From: an uncultured Acetatifactor sp.
GTDB taxonomy: Bacteria > Bacillota > Clostridia > Lachnospirales > Lachnospiraceae
Direction of reading: 5' to 3'
Length of the DNA: 43,796 bases
Assembly: GCA_910586515.1 (NCBI GenBank)
Contig: CAJUGL010000029.1
Location: forward strand, 1-43,796
The notes below the pieces were generated by a model, which saw only the letters and a program-made list of their open reading frames with translations, was not told where the DNA came from and ran no database searches. This document shows positions 7,309 through 16,113 of this stretch, piece after piece (the first letter of the stretch is position 1; each line of letters starts with the position of its first letter). Made by a program: the position numbers and the translations under genes.

Positions 7309-8184
7309 ATGGAAAAGGTACTTCAGAAAGCGGAGGTCCTCATAGAAGCCCTCCCCTATATCCAGCGTTTTAACCGCAAGATTATCGTGGTAAAATACGG
7401 CGGCAGCGCCATGAGCAACGAGGAACTGCAGAAAAATGTCATCAAGGACGTGACTCTTCTGAAACTGGTGGGCTTTAAGCCCATCATCGTCCACGGCGGC
7501 GGAAAGGAAATCAGCCGCTGGGTGGGAAAGGTGGGCAAGGAATCCACCTTTGTGAACGGCCTGCGGGTTACGGACGACGAGACCATGGAGATCGCCGAGA
7601 TGGTGCTGAATAAGGTGAACAAGGACCTGGTGACCATGGTGCAGGAGCTTGGCGTGAAAGCCGTGGGAGTCAGCGGCAAGGACGGCGGCCTGCTTCAGGT
7701 GGAAAAGAAATACGCAGACGGCCAGGATATCGGCTATGTGGGGGAGATCACCGAAGTGAATCCCAAGGTTCTGTACGATTTGCTGGAAAAAGATTTTCTG
7801 CCTATCGTAGCCCCCATCGGGTTGGACGCCGGTTTTCAGACCTATAATATCAATGCGGACGATGCGGCCTGCGCCATTGCCCGGGCGGTGAAGGCGGAGA
7901 AGCTGGCATTCCTGACGGATATCGAGGGCATATACAAGGATTTCAAGGAGAAAAAGGGCTTTATCTCCCGCATCACCGCGTCCCAGGCGGAGGAACTGGT
8001 TTCCGGCGGGTATATCGGCGGAGGCATGCTGCCCAAGCTGAACAACTGCACTTCCGCGGTGCGAAACGGCGTGAACAGGGTGCACATCCTGGACGGCCGT
8101 ATACCCCACTGCCTGCTTCTGGAGATTTTCACCAACCAGGGCATCGGAACGGCCATTGTGGACGACGGGGAAGCGGACCAGTGA
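7309..8184 (+). CDS. argB: Acetylglutamate kinase
   Basis: ATP-dependent kinase that phosphorylates N-acetylglutamate, the controlled step of the acetylated arginine route. The 291-residue product shows the amino-acid-kinase motifs: VKYGGSAM with the catalytic Lys near residue 28, IIVHGGGKEIS near 60, and the nucleotide-binding region FLTDIEGIYKD near 203. An N-terminal helix of about 23 residues precedes the fold. In this family that extension is a mark of arginine-inhibited hexameric enzymes, so feedback inhibition by arginine is likely (inference from family). It starts at ATG 7309, with GAAAGGAAACC upstream, 51 bases after argJ. Confidence 0.97.
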   Translation: MEKVLQKAEVLIEALPYIQRFNRKIIVVKYGGSAMSNEELQKNVIKDVTLLKLVGFKPIIVHGGGKEISRWVGKVGKESTFVNGLRVTDDETMEIAEMVLNKVNKDLVTMVQELGVKAVGVSGKDGGLLQVEKKYADGQDIGYVGEITEVNPKVLYDLLEKDFLPIVAPIGLDAGFQTYNINADDAACAIARAVKAEKLAFLTDIEGIYKDFKEKKGFISRITASQAEELVSGGYIGGGMLPKLNNCTSAVRNGVNRVHILDGRIPHCLLLEIFTNQGIGTAIVDDGEADQ

Positions 8185-8285
8185 GGGCCGGACAGTAAAC
8201 ATCAGCTGCGCGCCGGGTCATAGAAGGCGCGTTTATGCCGGGCCTGTAGGAGAAATGCCCGGGAAACAGACAGGGAGGTATGGAG

Positions 8286-9488
8286 ATGAACATGCAGGAA
8301 TATATTCAGGAAGCGGAAGAGACGCTTCTTCACACGTACAACCGTTATCAGGTGGTTCTGGACAGGGGGGAAGGCGTCTATCTGTACGATACGGACGGCA
8401 TCAAGTATCTTGACTTTGCTTCCGGGATAGGCGTATTCGCCCTTGGGTATAATAATCAGGAATACAACAGGGCGCTGAAGGGGCAGATTGACAAACTGCT
8501 CCACACATCCAATTATTATTACAATGTTCCCGCAGTCAGGGCGGCGAAAAAGCTGACTGCCGCATCCGGGATGGACAGGGTGTTTTTCACCAATTCCGGG
8601 GCAGAGGCCATTGAGGGAGCCTTAAAGGCGGCCCGGAAATATGCGTATCGCAGGGACGGCTCGGCGGACCATGAGATCATTGCCATGAACCATTCCTTCC
8701 ACGGAAGAACCTTCGGCGCTTTGTCCGTAACCGGCAATCCGAAATACCGGGAACCATTCGAACCAATGATTGGAAATATACGCTTTGCCGATTTGAACGA
8801 TATTGAAAGCGTAAAGAAGCAGATAACGGAGAAAACCTGCGCAGTCCTTTTGGAGCCGGTTCAGGGAGAGGGCGGCATCATTCCTGCAGAGGAAGATTTC
8901 TTAAAGGAAGTGAGGAGAATCTGCCAGGAGCGGGATATCCTTCTGATTCTGGACGAGATTCAGTGCGGCATGGGCCGGACCGGGCATCTGTACGCCTGGC
9001 AGCGGTACGGAGTGAAGCCGGATATTCTGACTACGGCCAAGGCCCTGGGCTGCGGCGTTCCCGTGGGCGCATTTCTGATGACGGAAAAGGTGGCAGCGGC
9101 ATCCCTGGAGGCAGGGGACCATGGGACCACCTATGGGGGCAATCCCTTTGTCTGCACGGCTGTGGAGAAAGTTTTGGATTTGTTCCAGGAAAATCATATC
9201 ATAGAGCATGTGGGAGAAGTGGCTCCTTATCTGGAGAACTGTCTGGATGCCTTAAAGGAAAAATATGACTGCATCCTGGAGCGCAGGGGAGTGGGACTGA
9301 TGCAGGGACTGGTGTTTGACCGTCCGGTGAAGGATATCATCGACCGGGCCCTGGAGGAAGGCCTGATTCTGATTAATGCAGGGGAAAATGTCATCCGTTT
9401 CCTGCCGCCCCTGATTGTTTCCAGGGCCAATATTGACGAGATGGCGGACATTCTGGAGAGCTGTATTGAGCCGGACGAGGAGAGGTAA
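8286..9488 (+). CDS. argD: Acetylornithine aminotransferase
   Basis: Class-III PLP-dependent aminotransferase that converts N-acetylglutamate semialdehyde to N-acetylornithine with glutamate as amino donor. The 400-residue product shows YLDFASGIGV at the N-terminal side, NSGAEAIEGALK near residue 104, NHSFHGRT near 137, LDEIQCGMGRTG near 222 (Asp binds the PLP ring) and TTAKALG with the Schiff-base Lys252. The start ATG 8286 lies seven bases after AGGGAGG; ATG 8280 is in frame but too close to that site. The gap from argB (about 100 bases) holds small GC-rich hairpins but no promoter that I trust. Ornithine versus acetylornithine specificity is set by context. Confidence 0.95.
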   Translation: MNMQEYIQEAEETLLHTYNRYQVVLDRGEGVYLYDTDGIKYLDFASGIGVFALGYNNQEYNRALKGQIDKLLHTSNYYYNVPAVRAAKKLTAASGMDRVFFTNSGAEAIEGALKAARKYAYRRDGSADHEIIAMNHSFHGRTFGALSVTGNPKYREPFEPMIGNIRFADLNDIESVKKQITEKTCAVLLEPVQGEGGIIPAEEDFLKEVRRICQERDILLILDEIQCGMGRTGHLYAWQRYGVKPDILTTAKALGCGVPVGAFLMTEKVAAASLEAGDHGTTYGGNPFVCTAVEKVLDLFQENHIIEHVGEVAPYLENCLDALKEKYDCILERRGVGLMQGLVFDRPVKDIIDRALEEGLILINAGENVIRFLPPLIVSRANIDEMADILESCIEPDEER

Positions 9489-9517
9489 GAAGCCGTAAAA
9501 CGGCGGAGGAGTGTTTT

Positions 9518-10894
9518 ATGTATTGGAAAAGGAGACTGGCTGCTGCAGCGGTTGTGGCGGCGGCGACGGCGGCTGTCCTGTACGGAAGCACGCTGGAAGC
9601 CGGAAATATGACGGAAGGCGGAAGACGGCTGCCCTGGTCCGCAGGGAAAGAGACAATTTATTTTTGGTATTCCGATGAGAATTTAACGAATTTTCTGAAC
9701 AGCGCTGCGGTCTCTTTCGGGGAGAGAGAGGATGTAAGGGTGATTCCGGTGCTGACTTCGGACAGTGAATATCTGGAGACGCTGAATCAGGCGTCCATTC
9801 ATTCCGAGCAGGCGCCGGACGCCTATATTCTCAGTCATGCTTCTCTGGAGAAGGCTTATCTGGCCGGGCTTGCAGCTCCGATTCAGGATGCGGAGGGGGT
9901 CTGCAGTGAGGAGAATTTTCCGCCTGCGGCGCTTTCGGCCGTATCCTACAAGGGCAGGAAGGTGGGATATCCTTTTTTCTTTGAGACAAGCGCGCTTATT
10001 TACAATGAGACTTATCTTGCGGAATGGGCTTCTCAGATTGCCATGAAGGAGCTTCTGAACGCCGGGGAGGGGGAGGAGAGTCCGGATAATGCGGACGGAA
10101 TTCCCGTGGATGAAAGCCGGCTGTCGGCCCTGACAGAGCAGTACTTTGCAGGGGCGATTCCGTCTACAATAGCGGATATTCTCAATATTGCCGATACCTT
10201 TGATGTGCCGCCGGGCGTGGAAGGGGTCATGAAATGGGATGTGTCCGATATTTTCTATAATTACTGGCTGGTGGGCAATTATCTGACCGTGGGAGGGGAC
10301 TGCGGGGATGACCCGGCTTTGATTAATATCAACAATCAGGAGACGATTCAGTGTCTGGAAGTGTACAAAGAACTGAATCAGTTTTTCTTCATTGAGTCGG
10401 ATACGGTAGATTACGATTCCCTTCTGGACGATTTTTGCCAGGGAAAATTTGTTTTTACGATTGCTACCACGGATGTGGCCAGGCGGCTGGCGGAGGCCAG
10501 GGAAGAGGGTATTCTCGGATTTGACTGCGGCGCCGCCCCGCTGCCCTGGGTCAGCGAGGAACTGAAGAGCCGGGGGATGTCCGTCACCAATGTGGTGGCG
10601 GTGAACGGATATTCCGAACACAGCGAGCTGGCCAATCGTTTTGCCGCTTATCTGGTAAACGAATGCGCGCCCGCCCTTTACGAGAGGACGGGGAAGGCTG
10701 CCGCGAATCTGAATGCGGACGGCGGGGACAGCATTCTGCAGGTCTTCAAGGCGGAATATGCGGGCAGTGTGCCGCTGCCGAAGATGATGGAGACGGGGAA
10801 TTTCTGGATGCAGCTGGAGGGCCTGTTTTCCAAGGTCTGGAACGGTGCGGACGTGACCGCGCTGCTGCAGGAGCTGGCGGACAATATTTCGTAA
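9518..10894 (+). CDS. Extracellular solute-binding protein-like, membrane-anchored or secreted
   Basis: A 458-residue protein with an N-terminal Ala/Val-rich hydrophobic segment after KRR (residues 4-22), which is a signal peptide or anchor. No lipobox cysteine is visible. The body resembles type-1 ABC solute-binding proteins: a first strand IYFWYSDENLTNFLN, a segment GYPFFFETSALIYNETYLAEW as in MalE-type proteins, and periodic FAAYLVNE motifs near the end. No transporter permease or ATPase is adjacent, so it is an orphan; ligand unknown. It starts at ATG 9518 after GGAGGAG, 29 bases past argD. Its stop codon sits inside a dispersed-repeat fragment (10891-10918). Confidence 0.72.
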   Translation: MYWKRRLAAAAVVAAATAAVLYGSTLEAGNMTEGGRRLPWSAGKETIYFWYSDENLTNFLNSAAVSFGEREDVRVIPVLTSDSEYLETLNQASIHSEQAPDAYILSHASLEKAYLAGLAAPIQDAEGVCSEENFPPAALSAVSYKGRKVGYPFFFETSALIYNETYLAEWASQIAMKELLNAGEGEESPDNADGIPVDESRLSALTEQYFAGAIPSTIADILNIADTFDVPPGVEGVMKWDVSDIFYNYWLVGNYLTVGGDCGDDPALININNQETIQCLEVYKELNQFFFIESDTVDYDSLLDDFCQGKFVFTIATTDVARRLAEAREEGILGFDCGAAPLPWVSEELKSRGMSVTNVVAVNGYSEHSELANRFAAYLVNECAPALYERTGKAAANLNADGGDSILQVFKAEYAGSVPLPKMMETGNFWMQLEGLFSKVWNGADVTALLQELADNIS

Positions 10895-10918
10895 CGGTTC
10901 AGACAGGGCGCATATTTT
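10891..10918 (+). repeat. Fragment of dispersed intergenic repeat B
   Basis: The stretch beginning GTAACGGTTCAGACAGGGCG matches the left half of the larger element at 40998-41025 with about four differences over 28 bases. It starts in the last codons of the preceding gene and supplies its TAA stop. Confidence 0.7.
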
Positions 10919-10970
10919 TCCAATCAGGGGATACACTTTAGGATGAAGTACAGGAAGGAAGGTGTATCTC

Positions 10971-11402
10971 ATGATTGGAATTTTTATTGCGTTGATTTCG
11001 GGTGCGCTGATGAGTGTGCAGGGGGTGTTTAATACCCAGGTGACGAAGTCCTCCAGCATCTGGGCCGCCAGCGCGTTTGTGCAGCTGACGGCGCTTATGG
11101 TCTGCCTCGGCGCATGGGTATGTGCGGACAGAAGTAATCTGATGAACGTATTTACGGTACAGCCGAAATATATGCTGCTGGGAGGGGCAATAGGCGCTTT
11201 TATCACATATACCGTTATCAGGAGTATGGATTTGCTGGGCCCGGCCAAGGCGGTGATGCTGATTGTGGTGGCGCAGCTGGCTGTGGCTTATGTCATCGAG
11301 CTTCTGGGATGGTTCGGAGTAGAGAGACAGCCCTGGGAATGGAGGAAGGCTGTGGGGATGGCGGTGGCCGTGGCGGGAATTATTATTTTTAAGTGGAAAT
11401 AG
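10971..11402 (+). CDS. YdcZ/DUF606-family small membrane protein (DMT-like)
   Basis: A 143-residue protein with about five hydrophobic helices. The first (IGIFIALISGALMSVQGVFN) and the AVMLIVVAQLAVAYVIE segment match the YdcZ/DUF606 family, distant relatives of drug/metabolite transporters. Family members often occur as adjacent pairs; only one is present here, so it may form a homodimer. The start ATG 10971 follows GGAAGG; the GTG at 10962 is in frame but lacks spacing. Substrate unknown. It stands alone between the solute-binding-like gene and the comEA promoter. Confidence 0.8.
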   Translation: MIGIFIALISGALMSVQGVFNTQVTKSSSIWAASAFVQLTALMVCLGAWVCADRSNLMNVFTVQPKYMLLGGAIGAFITYTVIRSMDLLGPAKAVMLIVVAQLAVAYVIELLGWFGVERQPWEWRKAVGMAVAVAGIIIFKWK

Positions 11403-11421
11403 TTTTATTTTCAAAAGGCAC

Positions 11422-11450
11422 TTGTAAAAAGAATACAATTCCGATACAAT
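11422..11450 (+). promoter_or_regulatory. Promoter upstream of comEA
   Basis: TTGTAA (11422-11427) and TACAAT (11445-11450) are 17 bases apart. The leader of about 70 bases contains a small CGGGAT/ATCCCG hairpin near 11494-11507 before the ribosome-binding site. Confidence 0.55.
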
Positions 11451-11527
11451 GAAAGAATCAGCATAGAGAGGCAATCCCTTTTTGACTCTTCCCGGGATAC
11501 ATCCCGACAGGAAGGGGGAAAGGAACT

Positions 11528-12118
11528 ATGATGAAAAAAAGAACAGTGTTGACGGTATTGTGTTTGGCGGCGGCAGGCATTCTCTGCTGCGGCTGCGGAG
11601 AGAAGAGTGAAACCCTGATCATCGGCAGCGCGCGGGAATCTTCGGCGGAGAGCACGGAAGCCCCGGTGGAGGAGTCTTCGGGGATACTGCCGTCAGGAGA
11701 GATCTGCGTCTATGTCTGCGGCGCGGTAAGAAATCCGGGGGTGGTGGAGGTGCCTTCGGGCAGTCGGGCTGCGGACGCTCTCGCGGCGGCAGGAGGATTT
11801 GGAGAAGGGGCGGCCCGGGAGGCGGTAAATCTGGCGGACTGGGTGACGGACGGGCAGATGTTGTATTTTCCCACGGAGGAAGAGGACCGGGAGGCCGGAG
11901 CCGAGAAAGCGGAAGCGGAGGCGGGGATTGTGAATATCAATACCGCGGATAAAGCTGCCCTCTGCACTCTGCCGGGAATCGGAGAGAGCCGGGCAGGGGA
12001 TATTATCGCTTATCGGGAGGCCAACGGACGGTTTGAGAGCTGTGAGGATATCATGAAGGTTCCGGGGATCAAAAATGCCGCCTATGAGAAGATTCGGGAT
12101 AAAATAACGGTGAAATAA
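11528..12118 (+). CDS. comEA: ComEA-type DNA-binding protein (SLBB + helix-hairpin-helix)
   Basis: A 196-residue envelope protein expected to bind double-stranded DNA outside the membrane during competence. An N-terminal hydrophobic segment ends in CCGCGE, so it may be a lipoprotein with Cys23, although the lipobox is atypical. An SLBB domain follows (about residues 58-118; ICVYVCGAVRNPGVVEVPSG). A Glu/Ala linker leads to the paired helix-hairpin-helix domain (about 134-195; NINTADKAALCTLPGIGESR and KVPGIKNAAYEKI). ATG 11528 and 11531 are both possible. The usual partner comEC is not adjacent but 7.5 kb downstream. Natural competence is not shown by this alone. Confidence 0.9.
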   Translation: MMKKRTVLTVLCLAAAGILCCGCGEKSETLIIGSARESSAESTEAPVEESSGILPSGEICVYVCGAVRNPGVVEVPSGSRAADALAAAGGFGEGAAREAVNLADWVTDGQMLYFPTEEEDREAGAEKAEAEAGIVNINTADKAALCTLPGIGESRAGDIIAYREANGRFESCEDIMKVPGIKNAAYEKIRDKITVK

Positions 12119-12138
12119 AGAATTGTCGGAGGTTTAGT

Positions 12139-12840
12139 ATGGCGCGGAAAAGAGCTTTGGTAGTGGATGACGAGAAGCTGATTGTGAAGGGAATCCGTTT
12201 CAGCCTGGAACAGGAGGGGATGGAGGTGGACTGTGCTTACGACGGGGAGGAAGCCCTGGAATATGCCCGTTCCAATCAGTATGACATTATTCTTCTGGAT
12301 GTGATGCTGCCGAAGTTTACCGGTTTTGAGGTATGCCAGCTGATTCGGGAATTTTCCAGTGTCCCGATCATCATGCTTACGGCAAAGGGCGAGGATATGG
12401 ACAAGATTTTGGGCCTGGAATACGGTGCGGACGACTATATCACGAAACCTTTTAATATACTGGAGGTAAAGGCGCGGATCAAGGCCATCATGCGTCGGAC
12501 GGAACCGAAGCGTATCCTGGGAGAGCAGACTGCGGAAAAGATGGTGGAGAGAGGAGATGTGCGTCTGGACCGGGAGGGACGCAGAGCTTTTATTGCCGGG
12601 CGGGAAATCGGGCTTACAGCCAAGGAATTTGAATTGCTGGAGCTGCTGATGCTTAATCCGGACAAAGTGTACAGCAGGGAGAGCCTTTTGCGGCTGGTGT
12701 GGGGAGAAGACTATCCGGGAGACGTACGTACGGTGGATGTGCATATCAGAAGATTGCGGGAGAAGGTGGAACTGAATCCCAGCGAACCGCGTTATGTACA
12801 TACGAAATGGGGAGTGGGTTACTACTTTCGAAGCGCGTAA
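12139..12840 (+). CDS. OmpR/PhoB-family response regulator
   Basis: A 233-residue DNA-binding response regulator. Receiver: VVDDEK at residues 8-13, phospho-acceptor Asp54 in ILLDVMLPKFTG, and the conserved Lys in DYITKPF near 103. A winged-helix output domain follows from about 137, ending in TVDVHIRRLREKVE and the wing KWGVGYYF. The start ATG 12139 is preceded by GGAGG. The cognate sensor kinase is the next gene, 59 bases downstream, and a GerMN lipoprotein follows that. This order recalls actinobacterial MtrA-MtrB-LpqB. Envelope control is plausible but inferred. Confidence 0.95.
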   Translation: MARKRALVVDDEKLIVKGIRFSLEQEGMEVDCAYDGEEALEYARSNQYDIILLDVMLPKFTGFEVCQLIREFSSVPIIMLTAKGEDMDKILGLEYGADDYITKPFNILEVKARIKAIMRRTEPKRILGEQTAEKMVERGDVRLDREGRRAFIAGREIGLTAKEFELLELLMLNPDKVYSRESLLRLVWGEDYPGDVRTVDVHIRRLREKVELNPSEPRYVHTKWGVGYYFRSA

Positions 12841-12899
12841 ATCAGCGAATCCCGCGGGAGGTATAGGCGTTCTGCGGCGGATTATCCGGGGTATTGAAG

Positions 12900-14396
12900 A
12901 TGATTGATAAAATAGGCGGAGAGCTTAGACGCCTCCTTTCTCTGCGCAGCCTGCAGGCGCGCATCTTTATCATTGTATTGGCAGCAGGACTTCTGCCCAG
13001 TGTGATTGTGCGGTGCGGAATCCTGGATAACTATGAGGAACAGTCTGTCCAGAATCGGATTTCTACCGTTCGGAATCAGTTATTGATCGTAGGAAATCAC
13101 CTGATCAGCAACAATTATTTTAATACAAAGCCGGAAGGCTACAGCAGCAGCGTATCCAAGGATGTAATCAACGCAGAGCTGGAGATGATTTCCAATCTTT
13201 ACGAGGGACGGGTCATGATCATTGATTCCAGCCTGAAGGTGGTGAGGGATACCTATGACATCAGCGAGGGCAAAACCATTATCTCGGAGGAAGTGATCAA
13301 ATGCTTCCAGGGGACGGATATGTCCAATTATGACAGCGATCACGGCTACATAGAGATGACTACGCCCATAATTGACACAAGTGTCAATAACGGAGAGATT
13401 GTGGGGGTCATGCTTACCAGCATTTCCAATGACGCAATCGTGGCAATGCTGGATATTTTAAACAGAAAGTCGGTTATTCTGCAGAATCTGGTGTTGGTGG
13501 TCATTTTGGCTATGGCAGTGATCTTGTCAGTTGTACTGACCCGTCCCTTCAACCGGGTGACCAAGGCCATCAGCGAAGTGAAGGCCGGTTACACGGACGA
13601 GAGCATATCCGTGCCGGATTATGCGGAGACGGCTCATATTGTGGAAGCCTTCAATCAGCTTTTGACCAGGATGAGGCTGCTGGACAATTCCAGACAGGAG
13701 TTTGTGGAGAACGTATCTCATGAGCTGAAGACGCCCATGGCGGCCATCAAGGTGCTTGCGGATTCCCTTTTGGCGCAGCGGGAAGCTCCTGCAGAGCTGT
13801 ATCGGGAGTTTCTGGAGGATATTGTGTCGGAGATAGACAGGGAGAATCAGATCATAACCGATCTGCTTGCCCTGGTGAAGATGGATAAAAAGGCCCAGGA
13901 GCTGAACATCGTCTCCCTGAATATCAATGATCTGGCAGAGCTTATTCTGAAGCGGCTCCGCCCTCTTGCCAGGAAGAAAGATGTGGAAGTCGTGTTTGAG
14001 AGCATGCGTCCCGTGGTGGCGGAAGTGGACGAGGTAAAACTGACGCTGATCATGACGAATCTGGTGGAAAATGCCATAAAATATAACCGGGAGCATGGTT
14101 GGGTGAAGGTGGAACTGGATGCGGATCACCAGTTTTTTACCTTCAGGGTCAGTGATTCCGGTTTAGGCATACCGGAGGATGCACTTGCGCATATTTATGA
14201 AAGATTTTACCGGGTGGATAAGTCTCATTCCAGAGAAATCGGAGGCACGGGTCTCGGGCTCGCCATCACCAGAGGAGCGGTTTTAATGCACAGAGGGGCG
14301 ATTACGGTGACCAGTGTAGAGGGAGAGGGATCCAGCTTTACGGTTAAAATTCCCCTGAGCAGCAAGGCGGGCAGCGGGGCAGGTCTGGTTTCTTAG
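12900..14396 (+). CDS. Sensor histidine kinase, partner of preceding regulator
   Basis: A 498-residue membrane kinase. Transmembrane helix 1 covers about residues 22-38 and an extracellular sensor about 40-190. Helix 2 (about 196-216; LVLVVILAMAVILSVVL) is followed by HAMP (RPFNRVTKAISEVKAG). The HisKA domain has phospho-acceptor His274 in NVSHELKTPMA. The ATPase domain has N-box NLVENAIKYNRE, G1 DSGLGIPED, an F-box-like ERFYRVDKSHSR and G2 GTGLGLAI. The start is ATG 12900; TTG 12894 is an in-frame alternative, and neither has a strong ribosome-binding site. It is translated after the response regulator and before a GerMN lipoprotein, whose outer domain may modulate its sensor (inference). 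Confidence 0.93.
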   Translation: MIDKIGGELRRLLSLRSLQARIFIIVLAAGLLPSVIVRCGILDNYEEQSVQNRISTVRNQLLIVGNHLISNNYFNTKPEGYSSSVSKDVINAELEMISNLYEGRVMIIDSSLKVVRDTYDISEGKTIISEEVIKCFQGTDMSNYDSDHGYIEMTTPIIDTSVNNGEIVGVMLTSISNDAIVAMLDILNRKSVILQNLVLVVILAMAVILSVVLTRPFNRVTKAISEVKAGYTDESISVPDYAETAHIVEAFNQLLTRMRLLDNSRQEFVENVSHELKTPMAAIKVLADSLLAQREAPAELYREFLEDIVSEIDRENQIITDLLALVKMDKKAQELNIVSLNINDLAELILKRLRPLARKKDVEVVFESMRPVVAEVDEVKLTLIMTNLVENAIKYNREHGWVKVELDADHQFFTFRVSDSGLGIPEDALAHIYERFYRVDKSHSREIGGTGLGLAITRGAVLMHRGAITVTSVEGEGSSFTVKIPLSSKAGSGAGLVS

Positions 14397-14425
14397 AGGG
14401 CGGATCCGGAACGGGAGGATTTGGG

Positions 14426-15340
14426 ATGAAGCGGTTAGTTTGGTTTATTTTTGCGGCAGCTTTCCTATGGTCGCTTACGGCCTGCGGACAGGAGGAAGAG
14501 GAGACAGGAGAAATATACCAGGTCTACTATGTCAGTAATTCCGAGACAAAGGTAGAGATGCATCCTCACGGGATGAAAGCTGATTCGGCGGAGGAACGGC
14601 TGCGGGAACTGGTGGAATGTCTTTCCAGGAATCCGGAGAAGCTGGAGTACAAGGCGCCCTTTTCCATGGGGTTTCGGGTACTGGATGTAAAATTGGAGAA
14701 AGAGACGCTGACGATCGATGTTGACGCGGCGTACAAAGAGCTTCCGGCGATTACGGAGGTGCTGGTGCGGGCGGCTGCTGTGCGCACGCTGACTCAGCTG
14801 CCCGAGGTCAATTTTGTCATGATAACCGTGGAGGGAAAACCGTTGTACGACAGCAAGGAGAGGGCAGTGGGGCTGATGAACGCGGAGCAGTTCATTGACA
14901 ATGACGGAAACGAAATCAACACCTATGAGCTCGCAAGGGTGAGGCTGTATTTTGCGGATGAAAGCGGGGCGTATCTGATCGCGGCGGACAGGGAGAAGCA
15001 TTATTCCACCAATACGCCGCTGGACCGTTTTGTGGTGGAGGAGCTGATCGCCGGGCCCAGCGGCAGAGTGGAGGGACTGTATCCGTCAGTCAATCCCAAT
15101 ACGAAGGTGATCAATGTCACCACAAAGGACGGTATCTGCTATGTGAATCTGGATGAGAATTTCCTGAGTGTGGTAAATAATGTTTCGACAGATGTGTCGG
15201 TTTTTGCCATGGTCAATTCCCTGGTTGAGCTGAGTAATGTGAATAAAGTGCAGATACTGGTGAACGGGGAGGCTCCGGCCGTTTTTTCTTCCAATACCTT
15301 TGAACGCAATCTGGATATTGTGACGACGATGGACAGATAG
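14426..15340 (+). CDS. GerMN-domain lipoprotein
   Basis: A 304-residue lipoprotein with lipobox LTAC (Cys20) after a typical signal segment. Two GerMN repeats fill the rest, about residues 65-150 and 185-290. The second shows FVVEELIAGPSGRVEGLYPS and a GICYVNLDENFL strand as in GerM and LpqB. In Bacillus GerM acts in spore envelope assembly and germination, while LpqB in Actinobacteria tunes the MtrB kinase. Here the gene follows a regulator/kinase pair by 29 bases, so a role as accessory protein of that kinase at the outer membrane face is attractive. That role is inference. The start ATG 14426 follows GGGAGGATTTGGG. Confidence 0.88.
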   Translation: MKRLVWFIFAAAFLWSLTACGQEEEETGEIYQVYYVSNSETKVEMHPHGMKADSAEERLRELVECLSRNPEKLEYKAPFSMGFRVLDVKLEKETLTIDVDAAYKELPAITEVLVRAAAVRTLTQLPEVNFVMITVEGKPLYDSKERAVGLMNAEQFIDNDGNEINTYELARVRLYFADESGAYLIAADREKHYSTNTPLDRFVVEELIAGPSGRVEGLYPSVNPNTKVINVTTKDGICYVNLDENFLSVVNNVSTDVSVFAMVNSLVELSNVNKVQILVNGEAPAVFSSNTFERNLDIVTTMDR

Positions 15341-15378
15341 AGTTTGCCTTTCGGGGAGGGCGGTCAGGAGGCGGTTAA

Positions 15379-16059
15379 ATGAAGGAGATGTCCTATAGGG
15401 TTTTGTTTTTGGAAGATGAACCGACGATTCGGGAAGTATTGTCGGAATATATGCTCATATCCGGCTACCAGGTGACGGCAGCAGGGCGGGGAGATGAGGC
15501 GATTGCGCTTTTGCGGGAAAGAGAGTATGACCTGGCAGTGCTGGATATCTGCGTGCCCGGGGGAGACGGGTTTGGAGTGCTGAACTATATCCGGGAAAAC
15601 GGGAAGAAGACAGCGGTGATCATGCTGACTGCCCTGGAGGACGAGCAGACGCAGGTGAGAGCGTTTAATTTTTATGCGGATGATTATGTCATCAAGCCGG
15701 TTTCTCCCATCATTCTGCTGAAAAGGATGGAGAGCATTCTGCGGCGTACGGCCGGGAGCTGCGGGAAGGAGATGGAGAAGGGCCTTGTGCTGCGGGAGGA
15801 GGCGTACTGCGCGTTCTATCAGGGGGAGAAACTGCCGCTTACGCTGAGCGAATACCTGCTCCTGCAGACCTTATACAGGGAACCGGGAAGAGTATTTACC
15901 AGGGAACAGCTGATTCTGAGCATATTTAACGAGGATTACATCGGCAATGACAGAATTATTGATGCTCATGTGAAGAATCTCCGGAAAAAGCTGCCTGTTT
16001 CCTGTATCAGGACTGTGGTTGGGGTAGGGTATCAATACTGCGGAGGAGAGGAAGGCTGA
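15379..16059 (+). CDS. OmpR-family response regulator (second system)
   Basis: A 226-residue response regulator. Receiver: LEDEP at residues 11-15, phospho-acceptor Asp56 in LAVLDICVPGGDG, Thr in MLTALED near 84 and Lys in DYVIKPVS near 106. The winged-helix output domain covers about 131-222, with RIIDAHVKNLRKKLP as recognition helix and a VGVGYQY wing. AGGAGG lies seven bases before ATG 15379. It is 38 bases past the GerMN gene, so both two-component systems may share a transcript. The next gene is its sensor kinase and an ABC transporter follows, suggesting the transporter as a target. Confidence 0.94.
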   Translation: MKEMSYRVLFLEDEPTIREVLSEYMLISGYQVTAAGRGDEAIALLREREYDLAVLDICVPGGDGFGVLNYIRENGKKTAVIMLTALEDEQTQVRAFNFYADDYVIKPVSPIILLKRMESILRRTAGSCGKEMEKGLVLREEAYCAFYQGEKLPLTLSEYLLLQTLYREPGRVFTREQLILSIFNEDYIGNDRIIDAHVKNLRKKLPVSCIRTVVGVGYQYCGGEEG

Positions 16060-16113
16060 GCGGTCTTTCGGACGGATATTCCGACACGCTGAATCGGAAG
16101 AGGAGAGCAGGAT

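Noticed and set aside
6574..8202. Long minus-strand open frame opposite argJ and argB (542 residues)
   Set aside because: It is the antisense shadow of two well-supported genes. Its His/Gly/Leu-rich composition follows from the codon use of the plus strand.
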